NCBI RefSeq assembly: GCF_900088535.1
Contig: NZ_LT578417.1
Location: 992,001-1,056,000, forward strand
Length of the DNA: 64,000 bases
Direction: 5' to 3'
Origin: Cyanobium sp. NIES-981
Lineage (GTDB): Bacteria; Cyanobacteriota; Cyanobacteriia; PCC-6307; Cyanobiaceae
Shown: piece after piece, positions 45,286-53,690 of the stretch
Layout: each line of letters opens with the position of its first letter
Position numbering within the stretch: position 1 is the first letter of the stretch
Notes under the pieces: generated by a model
The model's database searches: none
What the model was told of the DNA's origin: nothing
The model's input: the letters and a program-made list of their open reading frames with translations, nothing else
Made by a program: the position numbers and the translations under genes

Positions 45286-45308
45286 CTGTGCACCTCCAGC
45301 CCACCCCG

Positions 45309-46916
45309 GTGCCCCTCACACCCCCACCGACCACGGCGGCCCGCCCCGCCGTCGCCCCGCTCTCCTCCACCGCCGCGACCCCGACGGACTGGGACGTGGT
45401 TGTGATCGGTGCCGGCATCGGGGGTCTGGTGACCGCCAGCCAGCTGGCCGCCAAGGGGGCGAAGGTGCTGGTGCTGGAGCGCTACCTGATCCCGGGGGGC
45501 AGCGGCGGCAGCTTCCGGCGGCAGGGCTACACCTTCGATGTGGGCGCCTCGATGATCTTCGGCTTCGGCGAGGAGGGCCACACCAACCTGCTCACCCGCG
45601 CCCTGGCCGACGTGGGGGAGCACTGCGACACGATTCCGGATCCGGCCCAGCTGGCCTACCACCTGCCCGGCGGGCTGGAGGTGGCGGTGGACCGCGACTA
45701 CGAGCGGTTCATCGCCGATCTCACCGCCCTCTTTCCCCATGAGGCCCGCGGCATCCGGGCGTTCTACGACACCTGCTGGCAGGTGTTCCGCTGCCTCGAT
45801 GCGATGCCGCTGCTGTCGCTGGAGGATCCGGCCTACCTGGCCAAGGTGTTCTTCCGGGCGCCGCTGGCCTGCCTGGGCCTGGCCCGCTGGCTGCCGGTGA
45901 ATGTGGGGGCCGTGGCCCGCCAGCACATCCGCGATGCGCAGCTGCTGAAGTTCATCGACATGGAGTGCTTCTGCTGGAGCGTGATGCCGGCCGATCGCAC
46001 CCCGATGATCAACGCCGGCATGGTGTTCTCCGACCGCCATGCCGGCGGCATCAACTACCCGCGCGGGGGCGTGGGCACCATCGCCGAGAAACTGGTGGCG
46101 GGCCTGGAACGCCACGGGGGCAGCATCCGCTACCGGGCCCGGGTGAGCCGCGTGATCCTGGAGAACGGCCGGGCCGTGGGCGTGGAGCTGGCCAGCGGGG
46201 AGCAGATCCGGGCCAGGCGGGTGGTGAGCAACGCCACCCGCTGGGACACCTTCAGCGGCGAGGGCTCGCCGCGCTCCTCCCTGGTGGACGCCGCCCACAC
46301 CCCCGCCGCCGAGGCCACCTGGCGACGCCGCTACCGGCCCTCCTCCTCGTTTCTCTCCCTGCACCTGGGCATCGACGCCGCCGTGGTGCCCGACGGCTTC
46401 CACTGCCACCACCTGCTGCTGGAGCGCTGGGAGGCGATGGAGGCGGAGCAGGGGGTGGTGTTCGTGTCGATGCCCACCCTGCTCGATCCCTCCCTGGCGC
46501 CCGAGGGCTGCCACATCCTGCACACCTTCACGCCCAGCGCCATCGAGGCCTGGAAGGATCTCGGCCCCAGTGCCTATGCCGCCAAGAAGGAGGCCGACGC
46601 GGCCCGGCTGATCCAGCGGCTGGAGGCCCTGCTGCCGGGACTGCAGGGGGCGATCCGCCACCGGGAGGTGGGCACCCCCCGCACCCATCGCCGCTTCCTC
46701 GGCCGCAGCGGGGGCAGCTACGGGCCGATCCCCGCGCTCAACCTGCCCGGACTGCTGCCGATGCCCTTCAACCGCACCGGCCTGCCGGGGCTGTACTGCG
46801 TGGGCGATTCCTGTTTCCCCGGCCAGGGCCTCAATGCCGTGGCGTTCAGCGGCTTCGCCTGCGCCCACCGCATCGGTGCCGATCTGGGGCTCAATGCCTG
46901 GGCGCTGCCCGCCTGA
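45309..46916 (+). CDS. crtISO: carotenoid isomerase (prolycopene isomerase)
   Basis: The protein of about 535 aa has the FAD motif VVVIGAGIGGLVTASQLAAKG, the PGGSGGSFRRQGYTFDVGAS block of the CrtI/CrtISO family, INYPRGGVGTIAEKLV, and the C-terminal GLYCVGDSCFPGQGLNAVAFSG. The last segment and the CFCWSVMPADRTPM stretch mark it as carotenoid isomerase (CrtH/CrtISO), which converts poly-cis-lycopene to all-trans-lycopene in the plant-type pathway. The start is uncertain: GTG at 45309 is preferred to GTG at 45288 because of the upstream promoter-like hexamer. Confidence 0.93.
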   Translation: MPLTPPPTTAARPAVAPLSSTAATPTDWDVVVIGAGIGGLVTASQLAAKGAKVLVLERYLIPGGSGGSFRRQGYTFDVGASMIFGFGEEGHTNLLTRALADVGEHCDTIPDPAQLAYHLPGGLEVAVDRDYERFIADLTALFPHEARGIRAFYDTCWQVFRCLDAMPLLSLEDPAYLAKVFFRAPLACLGLARWLPVNVGAVARQHIRDAQLLKFIDMECFCWSVMPADRTPMINAGMVFSDRHAGGINYPRGGVGTIAEKLVAGLERHGGSIRYRARVSRVILENGRAVGVELASGEQIRARRVVSNATRWDTFSGEGSPRSSLVDAAHTPAAEATWRRRYRPSSSFLSLHLGIDAAVVPDGFHCHHLLLERWEAMEAEQGVVFVSMPTLLDPSLAPEGCHILHTFTPSAIEAWKDLGPSAYAAKKEADAARLIQRLEALLPGLQGAIRHREVGTPRTHRRFLGRSGGSYGPIPALNLPGLLPMPFNRTGLPGLYCVGDSCFPGQGLNAVAFSGFACAHRIGADLGLNAWALPA

Positions 46917-46989
46917 GAGCGCCGAAGCCCGTAGCGTTCACACCCACCCCGGCCGGCTTCATAACCTGAAACAACTCTGCAGCAACCGG

Positions 46990-47298
46990 ATGGCCAGTGG
47001 TTCAGCGCACACGCCCCAGCCGAGCCGCCAGCCCAGCTCCCGGGAGCTGGCGCTGTACCTCGAGCAGCGGGGCGGGATCGGCAAGCCCTGGCTGCTGCAA
47101 CTGCTGCGGATCACCAAGCTGAGGGAATCCAAGGACGACCTGCCGCCCGAGGAGTACCTCGAGCGACTCCAGGAGGCCCACGCCGACCTGATGCGGCTCG
47201 GCGAGTTCTGGAAGGGCCGCGAGCAGGAGGTGTTCGGCGGCAGCTACCAGCCCTCCACCGTGGTGGAACCGCTGCCCGGCACCCCCGAGGACCGCTGA
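46990..47298 (+). CDS. conserved hypothetical protein, 102 aa
   Basis: The small soluble protein has a well-formed conserved-looking core: SRELALYLEQRGGIGKPWLL, QLLRITKLRESKDDLPPEEY and LERLQEAHADLMRLGEFWKG. It is helical, with no membrane segment. I do not know the family name. A TAGCGT hexamer at 46932-46937 precedes it by 53 bases. It lies 73 bases after crtISO and 9 bases before the next gene. An upstream in-frame extension overlaps crtISO and was rejected. Confidence 0.72.
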   Translation: MASGSAHTPQPSRQPSSRELALYLEQRGGIGKPWLLQLLRITKLRESKDDLPPEEYLERLQEAHADLMRLGEFWKGREQEVFGGSYQPSTVVEPLPGTPEDR

Positions 47299-47307
47299 GC
47301 AGCTCCC

Positions 47308-47889
47308 ATGACACACTCGCCTGCCCCTGTCCCCCTGGCCGTTGGGGCCCCGGCTGACCAGGAGATCCGGCGCTACCCGATGGCCCCGCTGATCCGCGGC
47401 ACCCTGCTGGCGCTCTATCTGGCCCTGGTGACTCCCCTGCCGGCCCTCGCGCCGGACGGCGCCAGCCGCCTGCTGCTGGCCGTGGCCCTGGTGGTGGGCC
47501 TGGTGTTCATGCTGGCCCTCACCAGTGAGCAGGTGCAAGTCGATCGCGAGGGGCTGCGGGTGTGTCACCCCGCCTGGTGCCGCTGGCTGCTGCGACGGGG
47601 CTGGAGCCTGCCATGGACCCGCATCAGCGGCCTCACCCCGGTGGCCACGAGCCAGGGGGGGCGGGTGTACTACGTGCGGGGGGAGGATGGATGCTCCTGG
47701 TTGCTGCCGCAGCGGGTGGCCCGCTTCGAGGATTTTCTGGGCCGCTTCGCCGCGGCCACCGGTCTGCCGGTGGAGGGAATCAGCAGGATCAGTCCGCCCT
47801 GGACCTATCAGCTGCTCGCAGGACTCACTGGCCTCATGCTCCTGCTGGAACTGGCGTGGACGGTGGGGGCGCTCAGGCCACTGAATTGA
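47308..47889 (+). CDS. hypothetical membrane protein, 193 aa
   Basis: Two N-terminal hydrophobic helices (about residues 28-48 and 51-71: GTLLALYLALVTPLPAL, LLLAVALVVGLVFMLAL) are followed by a soluble domain with SEQVQVDREGLRVCHP and SLPWTRISGLTPVATSQGGR, resembling a PH-like YdbT/DUF304 fold, and a last helix near the C terminus. The similarity is only by pattern. It follows the preceding gene by 9 bases and its end overlaps the convergent response regulator gene by 17 bases. Confidence 0.7.
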   Translation: MTHSPAPVPLAVGAPADQEIRRYPMAPLIRGTLLALYLALVTPLPALAPDGASRLLLAVALVVGLVFMLALTSEQVQVDREGLRVCHPAWCRWLLRRGWSLPWTRISGLTPVATSQGGRVYYVRGEDGCSWLLPQRVARFEDFLGRFAAATGLPVEGISRISPPWTYQLLAGLTGLMLLLELAWTVGALRPLN

Positions 47890-48658
47890 TCGAGGTGCCG
47901 GGGCTGCCCAGGGGCAGCAGCTCGGCGCTGTCCGCAACCGCCTCGGGCAGGGTGTCCAGGCTGAAGCGGTAACCCTGCTGCCGCACCGTGTCGATGCCGC
48001 CCCCTTCGCCGAGGCCGGCCTGCTCCAGCTTGCGTCGCAGAGTGAGCACCTGGGTGTCCACGGAGCGGGGTCCGCCGCTGAAGGGAGGCCAGGCCATGCG
48101 CAGCAGTTCCTGGCGGCTGCGTACCACTCCAGGGGGCATCAGCAGGGCGCACAGGAGCGCGAACTCCCGTGGACTCAGCTCCACCGGCTGGTCCCGGAGG
48201 GTCACCTGCCGCAGCAGCAGGTGCACCTCCAGCGGGCCGACGCAGACCCGTTCCTGCAGACCGGTGGTGCTGCGCCGCAGCAGGGTGCGGCAGCGGGCGG
48301 CGAGCTCCTCGAGGCCGAAGGGTTTACGCAGCACGTCGTCCGCACCGGCATCCAGCAGGGTCACCACGGGTTCGGAACCGGCGCGGGCCGTGAGCACCAT
48401 CACGGGGCAACGCAACTGGCTGGCCAGGCGCAGGGCACTGCTCTCATCCAGCAGCTCGGCGCTGATCAGCAGGTCGGGCGACTGGTCGCGGCAGACTTCC
48501 AGGGCCTCGGAAGCACTGGCCACGGCGGCGGCGAGATGACCGTCCTGGCGCAGACGCTGGGCCAGCACCGTGCGGAGGGTGGCGTGGGGATCCACCACCA
48601 ACACTCGCTTGGCCAGGTCGGCGGCAGGCTGCGGCGATGGGGATGGTTGGGCTGGCAC
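47873..48658 (-). CDS. OmpR-type response regulator with degenerate receiver domain
   Basis: The 261-aa protein has a receiver domain (RVLVVDPHATLRTVLAQRL, PVMVLTARAGSEP, LDAGADDVLRKPFG) and a winged-helix OmpR/PhoB output domain (PVELSPREFALLCALL, SVDTQVLTLRRKLE, GIDTVRQQGYRF). Two acidic residues that bind Mg2+ and the phosphate are missing: the second Asp of the DD pair is Pro, and the phospho-acceptor position (PDLLISAELLD) is Ala. The conserved Thr and Lys remain. It is therefore probably not phosphorylated in the usual way. A GTG at 48658 is used as start; longer versions in the same frame are possible. No histidine kinase is adjacent. Confidence 0.85.
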   Translation of the reverse strand: MPAQPSPSPQPAADLAKRVLVVDPHATLRTVLAQRLRQDGHLAAAVASASEALEVCRDQSPDLLISAELLDESSALRLASQLRCPVMVLTARAGSEPVVTLLDAGADDVLRKPFGLEELAARCRTLLRRSTTGLQERVCVGPLEVHLLLRQVTLRDQPVELSPREFALLCALLMPPGVVRSRQELLRMAWPPFSGGPRSVDTQVLTLRRKLEQAGLGEGGGIDTVRQQGYRFSLDTLPEAVADSAELLPLGSPGTSINSVA

Positions 48659-48955
48659 CGTGGCGTGGGGTGGCGTGGGTCGTGTCCCCGGATAGGTCCA
48701 AGGTAACGGCCCCGATGGGCAGCGACCGGTATCGACCGATGCGATCAGGTTCGCTACGGACAGTTTGACCGGCGGCCCGAGGGACCCGCCAGCAGGGAGC
48801 ACCACCAGCCTGGGCTCACCCGGAAGCCTGGGGTTCGGTGTTCCGAGTTTGGTGTTCCGGGTCCGGTTTACGGGGTTCGGTTTACGGGGTTCGGTCGCCA
48901 GCGACGCGCTCTCCGGCCATCATGGCCAGAATGGAACCGAGGTACACCCTCCATC
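48659..48955. other. divergent spacer before the DUF6761-like gene
   Basis: These 297 bases hold no convincing gene unless the regulator starts further upstream. The main feature is a 14-base tandem array at 48837-48892. No promoter motif was recognised. Confidence 0.5.
48837..48892. repeat. four 14-base tandem units
   Basis: GGTGTTCCGAGTTT, GGTGTTCCGGGTCC, GGTTTACGGGGTTC and GGTTTACGGGGTTC lie in direct succession (48837, 48851, 48865, 48879). The last two are identical and the first two differ at three positions. The unit is T- and G-rich and unlike the other arrays. Confidence 0.85.
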
Positions 48956-49228
48956 ATGACCGCGCTCCAGCATCCCGACGCCATCCGGCATTTCCAGTCG
49001 CTCTGTGATGCCTGCCAGGAGCTGGCCCACCGGTATCACAGCCCGGCGGACATGCGCCTCTATGCCGATGGGTACCTGCATGCCCTGCGCCGCACGGCCG
49101 TGCTCGATCCCATCGCCCAGCGGCGACTCGAGGAGCTGGTGGAACGCTGGATCATGGATCCCTCCAGCTTCGTCGGGGCGAACGGCGACCCGCGCACCCT
49201 CTACGAGCGTGAAACGGGCCGGCACTGA
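48956..49228 (+). CDS. DUF6761-like small conserved protein
   Basis: The 90-aa protein starts MTALQHPDAIRHFQSLCDAC and contains DMRLYADGYLHALRRTAVLD, PIAQRRLEELVERWIMDPSS, which recalls the cyanobacterial DUF6761 family (IRHYQ...LRLYLDGYLAALRH...RLE). It is a small helical soluble protein with no known function. The start is a clear ATG preceded by a spacer with a 14-base repeat array. It is convergent with grxD. Confidence 0.7.
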   Translation: MTALQHPDAIRHFQSLCDACQELAHRYHSPADMRLYADGYLHALRRTAVLDPIAQRRLEELVERWIMDPSSFVGANGDPRTLYERETGRH

Positions 49229-49261
49229 GATCGCGGACGCACAGCCCGCCGCGGCGGACGC

Positions 49262-49585
49262 TCAGCTGGCGAGGGCAACCTCAAGCTGTTCCCGAAGTTC
49301 GCCGGAGTTATACATCTCGATCAGGATGTCGGAGCCGCCGATGAATTCCCCCTTCAGGTAGACCTGGGGAATCGTGGGCCACTCGGAGTATTCCTTGATG
49401 CCCTGGCGGATCTCCGGATCACTCAGCACATCAAAGGTGTCGAAGGGAACGCCCAGGGCGTTGAGAATCTGCACCACGTTGTTGGAGAAGCCGCACTGGG
49501 GCATGAGCTTGGTGCCCTTCATGAACACCATGATGGGGCTGGCTGCCACAAGGGAGTCGATGCGCTGCTTGACGGATGCGTCCAT
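49262..49585 (-). CDS. grxD: monothiol glutaredoxin, Grx4/GrxD family
   Basis: The 107-aa protein has the monothiol active site CGFS in KLMPQCGFSNNVV, the preceding IMVFMKGTK, and WPTIPQVYLKGEFIGGSDI with the glutathione-binding TIP and GG motifs. Monothiol glutaredoxins bind a [2Fe-2S] cluster between two subunits using glutathione, and transfer it, often together with BolA. The bolA-family gene lies immediately upstream with 4 bases between, the classic Grx-BolA partnership. Confidence 0.96.
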   Translation of the reverse strand: MDASVKQRIDSLVAASPIMVFMKGTKLMPQCGFSNNVVQILNALGVPFDTFDVLSDPEIRQGIKEYSEWPTIPQVYLKGEFIGGSDILIEMYNSGELREQLEVALAS

Positions 49586-49589
49586 GGGA

Positions 49590-49823
49590 TCAGCTGGGGG
49601 TTGAGGTTTGCAGGGCCAGGGCATGGATCGCCTCGCTGGCCAGTTCCTGGCGCAGGGCGCCGTACACGAGCTGGTGCTGCCGGATGCGGGTGAGACCGGC
49701 AAAGGCACTGGACACAACTTTCACCTGCAGATGATCACCACCACCGGTGAGATCCTCCACATCGATCAGAGCATCCGGCATGGCGCGCTGGATGGCGGCC
49801 TTGACCTGGTCAGATTGCACCAT
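49590..49823 (-). CDS. BolA family protein
   Basis: The 77-aa protein has the BolA core: [40 protein letters not shown] and [16 protein letters not shown]. It ends with a conserved hydrophobic helix (AIHALALQT). It is expected to bind the partner glutaredoxin's Fe-S cluster through its conserved histidine and to act in iron-sulphur sensing. A TAGATT hexamer 24 bases upstream on the minus strand (49852-49847) may be its -10 element. Confidence 0.93.
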   Translation of the reverse strand: MVQSDQVKAAIQRAMPDALIDVEDLTGGGDHLQVKVVSSAFAGLTRIRQHQLVYGALRQELASEAIHALALQTSTPS

Positions 49824-49866
49824 CGGGCTGTGAACGGGTCGGGCGGAATCTAGGGGCTGGAGGGGA

Positions 49867-50421
49867 TCATGGGGTGCCAGCGGCCTGGCCGGCGGTGTAG
49901 GGGGTGGTGACGAAGCCGATTTCCAGGAGCATCTGGTACGCCTTGCGGCCCTCCTCGGTGGCCGGGGTCATCACCTTGACCACCTCCACCAGCAGGGGAA
50001 CCGCGACTTCGGGCTCGTTCTGGCGGCGGAACAGGGCGGCCAGGCGCAGGTTGGTCTGGGCGAGGAGTTCGAGGGCCTGGCGACCCTTCTGATCCATTTC
50101 CCGCGGGATGCGGGCATCAAGACCCCGGAAGGAACCGCTCAGGTCGCGGTAGAAGCCCAGGAGGCGGCGGCAGTAGTCGCGGGCCAGGTCGAACTGGCGG
50201 CGGGCCTCGGCCAGGTTGCCGCTGGCGGCTGCGGCATCGCCCTGAGCCAGCAGGCGGCGGGCGGCATCGAGGCTGATGGGGCTCTGGGTGGCGGCCAGGG
50301 TGCGCTCCGGCTGCTGCTGCGCCAGGGCCGGAAGACAGACACCGGGGGCAAGCACAGCCAGAAGGGCCAGGGCGGTTCCGCCCAGTTGGCGGGAAGGCCT
50401 ACGCACAGCAGATGACACCAT
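49867..50421 (-). CDS. hypothetical exported protein, 184 aa
   Basis: The N terminus is a typical signal peptide: a basic start ([15 protein letters not shown]), a hydrophobic core ([15 protein letters not shown]) and a PALAQQ cleavage site. The mature part is predicted to be all helical, with tetratricopeptide-like stretches ([36 protein letters not shown]). No named family is recognised, but the pattern fits conserved cyanobacterial periplasmic or lumenal proteins. The ATG at 50421 is chosen because it begins the signal peptide; upstream in-frame sequence overlaps a different gene. Confidence 0.75.
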   Translation of the reverse strand: MVSSAVRRPSRQLGGTALALLAVLAPGVCLPALAQQQPERTLAATQSPISLDAARRLLAQGDAAAASGNLAEARRQFDLARDYCRRLLGFYRDLSGSFRGLDARIPREMDQKGRQALELLAQTNLRLAALFRRQNEPEVAVPLLVEVVKVMTPATEEGRKAYQMLLEIGFVTTPYTAGQAAGTP

Positions 50422-50495
50422 GGGGGGAGACTCTAAAGGGGCTGCTCCGCGCGCTTTCGAGGGAGCTTCTCGATCGGACCAACACGACGGGGGGC

Positions 50496-51263
50496 TTACC
50501 CGGAGGGCGGCGGGATGCCGATGGCCGCGCTGGCCCGGGCCTCCAGCACCGTGAGGGCATCGGCCAGCTCCCGCGTGAAGGCCAGGGCCGCGTCCCTCCC
50601 CTCGCCCTGGATCCACATCGGGGGGCCGACATGAACGGCGGCCCTGGCGCAGGGCAGCGGCGAGGGGTGGCTGTAGGCCAGGCCGACCGGGACCACGGGC
50701 ACCGACACCCCCCGTCCGGCGGCGAGCAGGGCCAGGCGGGCCAGGCCCTGGTGCAGGCGGATCGGCCCCGGCTCGCGGCGGATGCGCCCTTCCGGGAACA
50801 CCACCAGCTGCTCGCCGGCGGCCAGCAGGTCAACGGCATACCGGAGGCTGGCCAGGGAGGGCCGCGTCTGGTTCACGGGGAAACAGCCGAGCCGCTGCAG
50901 GAACCAGCCCTGCAGGCCGCGCATCTCATCGATGGTGACCATGAAGCGGCAATCGCGGCCGGTGACACGGCGGCCGGCGGCGTGGGGCAACAGCAGGGCA
51001 TCCCAGCGAGCCTTGTGGGTGGGGGCGAGCAGCACCGGACCCGCGCTGGGCAGATGGGGCCGGCCCTCCACCGTGATCGAGCGGAACCAGAGGGGCAGCA
51101 CCAGGTCCTGGGTGGTGACCATGGCCACAGGGGCCAACCAGGGGCTGATGCCGCGGCACACCTGCGGCTCCCGCGAACTGGTGGCGACGCCGGACCTCCC
51201 TGACGCGCTGTCGCCGCCCGGGCCGGGTCTTCGGCCTTCGCCCTCCGCCTCCGGCTGGGCCAT
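50496..51263 (-). CDS. lysophospholipid acyltransferase, PlsC family
   Basis: The protein has the acyltransferase motif HX4D in [12 protein letters not shown], the second conserved block [16 protein letters not shown], and the third [10 protein letters not shown], typical of 1-acyl-glycerol-3-phosphate acyltransferases. It would add the second acyl chain to form phosphatidic acid at the membrane. The start is placed at 51263 because a TAGCGT hexamer lies at 51306-51301, too close to the alternative ATG at 51293. Confidence 0.9.
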   Translation of the reverse strand: MAQPEAEGEGRRPGPGGDSASGRSGVATSSREPQVCRGISPWLAPVAMVTTQDLVLPLWFRSITVEGRPHLPSAGPVLLAPTHKARWDALLLPHAAGRRVTGRDCRFMVTIDEMRGLQGWFLQRLGCFPVNQTRPSLASLRYAVDLLAAGEQLVVFPEGRIRREPGPIRLHQGLARLALLAAGRGVSVPVVPVGLAYSHPSPLPCARAAVHVGPPMWIQGEGRDAALAFTRELADALTVLEARASAAIGIPPPSG

Positions 51264-51374
51264 CGGCGCTGATCGCTCCCCGGTCAAAGTCATGGCCCGA
51301 ACGCTACGGAGCCCGTGCGGCTTCCAGCCCCCGGAGCGGGCAGTTGGGCCTGCGGCCCACCGGGTTCGGCTCCA

Positions 51375-51380
51375 TAGGAT
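51375..51380 (+). promoter_or_regulatory. candidate -10 element TAGGAT of pdxJ
   Basis: TAGGAT lies 24 bases before the pdxJ start, in a spacer divergent from plsC. It has the TANNNT form that recurs before genes here. Confidence 0.35.
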
Positions 51381-51403
51381 CCAGCTGGCCCTTCACACCC
51401 GCC

Positions 51404-52153
51404 ATGGCGAGCCTCGGCGTCAACATCGATCACATCGCCAACGTGCGCCAGGCCCGCCGCACCGTGGAGCCCGATCCGGTGACCTACGCCCTGCTGGCGG
51501 AACTGGGCGGTGCCGACGGCATCACCGTGCATCTGCGCGAGGACCGCCGCCACATCCAGGACCGGGACGTGGAGCTGCTGCGGCAGACCGTGCGCAGCCG
51601 GCTCAACCTCGAGATGGCCGCCACCGCCGCGATGGAGGCGACCGCCCTGCGCCTGCACCCCGACATGGTGACCCTGGTGCCGGAGAAGCGCCAGGAGGTG
51701 ACCACCGAAGGGGGCCTGGACGTGGCGGCCCAGACCGGCCCCCTCGGCGCGATGGTGGCTCGCCTGCAGGGGGAAGGGATCGGGGTGAGCCTGTTCGTCG
51801 ATCCGGTTGCCGCCCAGCTCGAGGCCTGTCAGGCCACCGGGGCCCGCTGGGTGGAGCTGCACACCGGCGCCTACGCCGAAGCGGGCTGGCACGAGCAGCC
51901 CCGCGAACTGGCCAGGCTCTGTGAAGGCAGCTTCATCGCCCGCAGCCTCGGGCTGCGGGTCAACGCCGGCCACGGACTCACTTACCAGAACGTGGAGCCG
52001 GTGGCGGCGATCGAGGGGATGGAAGAACTCAACATCGGCCACACGATCGTGGCTCGGGCCCTTGCCGTGGGCCTGGAGCAGGCGGTGCGGGAGATGAAGG
52101 CGCTGGTTCAGAATCCCCGCCGCGACCCCCTGTTCGGCAGCCTGCAGCCATGA
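51404..52153 (+). CDS. pdxJ: pyridoxine 5'-phosphate synthase
   Basis: The 249-aa protein has [17 protein letters not shown] at the start, [63 protein letters not shown] and [11 protein letters not shown], the complete PdxJ set. It forms pyridoxine 5'-phosphate from deoxyxylulose 5-phosphate and 3-amino-1-hydroxyacetone phosphate. The last codons overlap the ycf54 start in ATGA. Confidence 0.97.
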   Translation: MASLGVNIDHIANVRQARRTVEPDPVTYALLAELGGADGITVHLREDRRHIQDRDVELLRQTVRSRLNLEMAATAAMEATALRLHPDMVTLVPEKRQEVTTEGGLDVAAQTGPLGAMVARLQGEGIGVSLFVDPVAAQLEACQATGARWVELHTGAYAEAGWHEQPRELARLCEGSFIARSLGLRVNAGHGLTYQNVEPVAAIEGMEELNIGHTIVARALAVGLEQAVREMKALVQNPRRDPLFGSLQP

Positions 52154-52470
52154 CCACCTACCACTTCGTCGCCGCCAGCGAGCCGTTCCTCACCGTGGAG
52201 GAGCCGCTGGAGGAGGTGCTGCGGGAGCGGGTGCGCAACTACGGCGAGAAGGGCAAGGCGATCGACTTCTGGCTCGTGCGGCGGCCCGCCTTCCTCGAAG
52301 CTCCCGCCCTCGCCGCCGCCAGCGCTTCGGTGCCCCGGCCCGCCGCCGCTGTGGTCTCCACCGATGAGAAGTTCATCACCTTCCTGAAGCTGCGGCTGGA
52401 GTTCGTTCTGGTGGGCCAGTTCGAGAGCCCCAGCGAGGCCATCCCCGATCCGCTCGCCAGCCTCAGCTGA
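52150..52470 (+). CDS. ycf54: Ycf54, subunit of the magnesium-protoporphyrin monomethyl ester cyclase
   Basis: The 106-aa protein has the Ycf54 sequence: [60 protein letters not shown]. Ycf54 is needed for the aerobic oxidative cyclase (AcsF/CycI) that forms ring E of chlorophyll. It overlaps pdxJ by 4 bases, so the two are co-translated. Confidence 0.93.
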   Translation: MTTYHFVAASEPFLTVEEPLEEVLRERVRNYGEKGKAIDFWLVRRPAFLEAPALAAASASVPRPAAAVVSTDEKFITFLKLRLEFVLVGQFESPSEAIPDPLASLS

Positions 52471-52522
52471 AGCCTCGACCCTGGCGGGGACACCGCTCAG
52501 AGACTCCACACATAGACAACGC

Positions 52523-52870
52523 TCAGAACAGGCCGAAGAACCGTTTGCGGCCGGTGTCCCCCTCGGCCTCCGGTTCGGGGGGCACCGGGCGTCCCTGGCC
52601 GCCGTCCTGCTGGTAGCGGGGCTTGTTGTCGCCGATGGTGAGCAGCGCCTCCTTGTTCTTCCACCAGATCCAGTCGCGGATCGGAGGGGTGTCGCGCAGC
52701 TGCTGGCGGGTGAGCCCGAGACCGAGCTTGGCCGAGGCATCCAGCAGCACATCCAGCATCTGCTCGCCATCGCTGCAGCGGGCCAGGGCCTCGTTGGTGC
52801 GTTGAGCGCCGTTGAGGGCCTTCACCAGGGCCTTGACCCGCTGGCCCACCGGCAGCGACTGCAGATCCAT
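52523..52870 (-). CDS. conserved hypothetical protein, 115 aa
   Basis: The protein starts MDLQSLPVGQRVKALVKALN and has a helical region ending in LDASAKLGLGLTRQQLRDT, a layout that loosely resembles Nif11-domain proteins (short helices then L-x(2)-A-x(2)-G-x(3)-T-x(2)-L). A second part has DWIWWKNKEALLTIGDNKPR, followed by a low-complexity tail and KRFFGLF. I do not claim Nif11 membership. The start at 52870 is the first ATG that leaves out a non-conserved upstream extension. It is divergent from the phosphoesterase gene. Confidence 0.65.
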   Translation of the reverse strand: MDLQSLPVGQRVKALVKALNGAQRTNEALARCSDGEQMLDVLLDASAKLGLGLTRQQLRDTPPIRDWIWWKNKEALLTIGDNKPRYQQDGGQGRPVPPEPEAEGDTGRKRFFGLF

Positions 52871-52997
52871 GGCGGCCACAGGCAGTGTGATGCGAACCGT
52901 ACCAGCGCCGTCCCGGTGCGGGGGGAGACCCGCCCCTCCCCCGGGGGCTGACAATCCACCCCCCGCAAGGCAAGACTGGTTCCATCGCCCCGGATTG

Positions 52998-53681
52998 ATG
53001 TCGTCCCCCTCAGCCCCTGCCCGCCACTGGGTCATCGGGGATGTTCACGGCTGTGCGGAAGCCCTGCAACAGCTGGTGAAGGAGCTGCCGAGCGGTGATC
53101 GACTCGTGCTCTGCGGCGACGTGATCAACCGGGGCCCCCAGATCGAGCGCAGCATGGAGCTGGCCTGGGCCCTGGTGTGCAGCGGGCGGGCCGTGTGGCT
53201 CCAGGGCAACCACGAGGCCGATCTGGTGAAGGCCCTGGGCCGGGGCGACTGGCAGGCCGAGCAGACCCTCGCCGGCTGCGACACCTACCGGCAACTGGGC
53301 GACCGCAGCTGCCGGCTGTGGCTCGATCGGCTGGCCTCGCTGCCCCTCACCTACGCCGGCGACGGCTGGGTGGCCACCCACGCCGGTTTCGATCCCACCA
53401 CCTGGGAACCCTCGCTCACGGTGAGGATGCCGTTCTGGGAGGCCTACGACGGCCGCTTCGGCGACGTGATCGTCGCCCACACCCCCGGCCATGGGGTGCG
53501 CCGGCAGGCCCGGGGAAGGATCGTGCTGATCGACACCGGCGCCTGCTACGGGGGCCTGCTCTCGGCCTACTGCCCGGAAACCGGCTGCAGCCGCAGCGTG
53601 CCGGGGGCGCGCCCCTGGTTCATGCGGACGGGGCTCGGGAACGAAACCCGCGACGCCCTGCGTCAGGTCTGCCGCTCCTGA
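52998..53681 (+). CDS. metallophosphoesterase (PPP-family protein phosphatase-like)
   Basis: The 227-aa protein has the signature of calcineurin-like phosphoesterases in order: VIGDVHGC, LVLCGDVINRG, LQGNHEAD, VATHAGFD and IVAHTPGHG. The GDVHG...GDVxxRG...GNHE arrangement matches the PPP family, with two bound metal ions. Substrates may be phosphoproteins or dinucleoside polyphosphates (ApaH-like); the size fits either. It is directly upstream of recC, with 9 bases between stop and start. Confidence 0.9.
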   Translation: MSSPSAPARHWVIGDVHGCAEALQQLVKELPSGDRLVLCGDVINRGPQIERSMELAWALVCSGRAVWLQGNHEADLVKALGRGDWQAEQTLAGCDTYRQLGDRSCRLWLDRLASLPLTYAGDGWVATHAGFDPTTWEPSLTVRMPFWEAYDGRFGDVIVAHTPGHGVRRQARGRIVLIDTGACYGGLLSAYCPETGCSRSVPGARPWFMRTGLGNETRDALRQVCRS

Positions 53682-53690
53682 GCACGCCCG

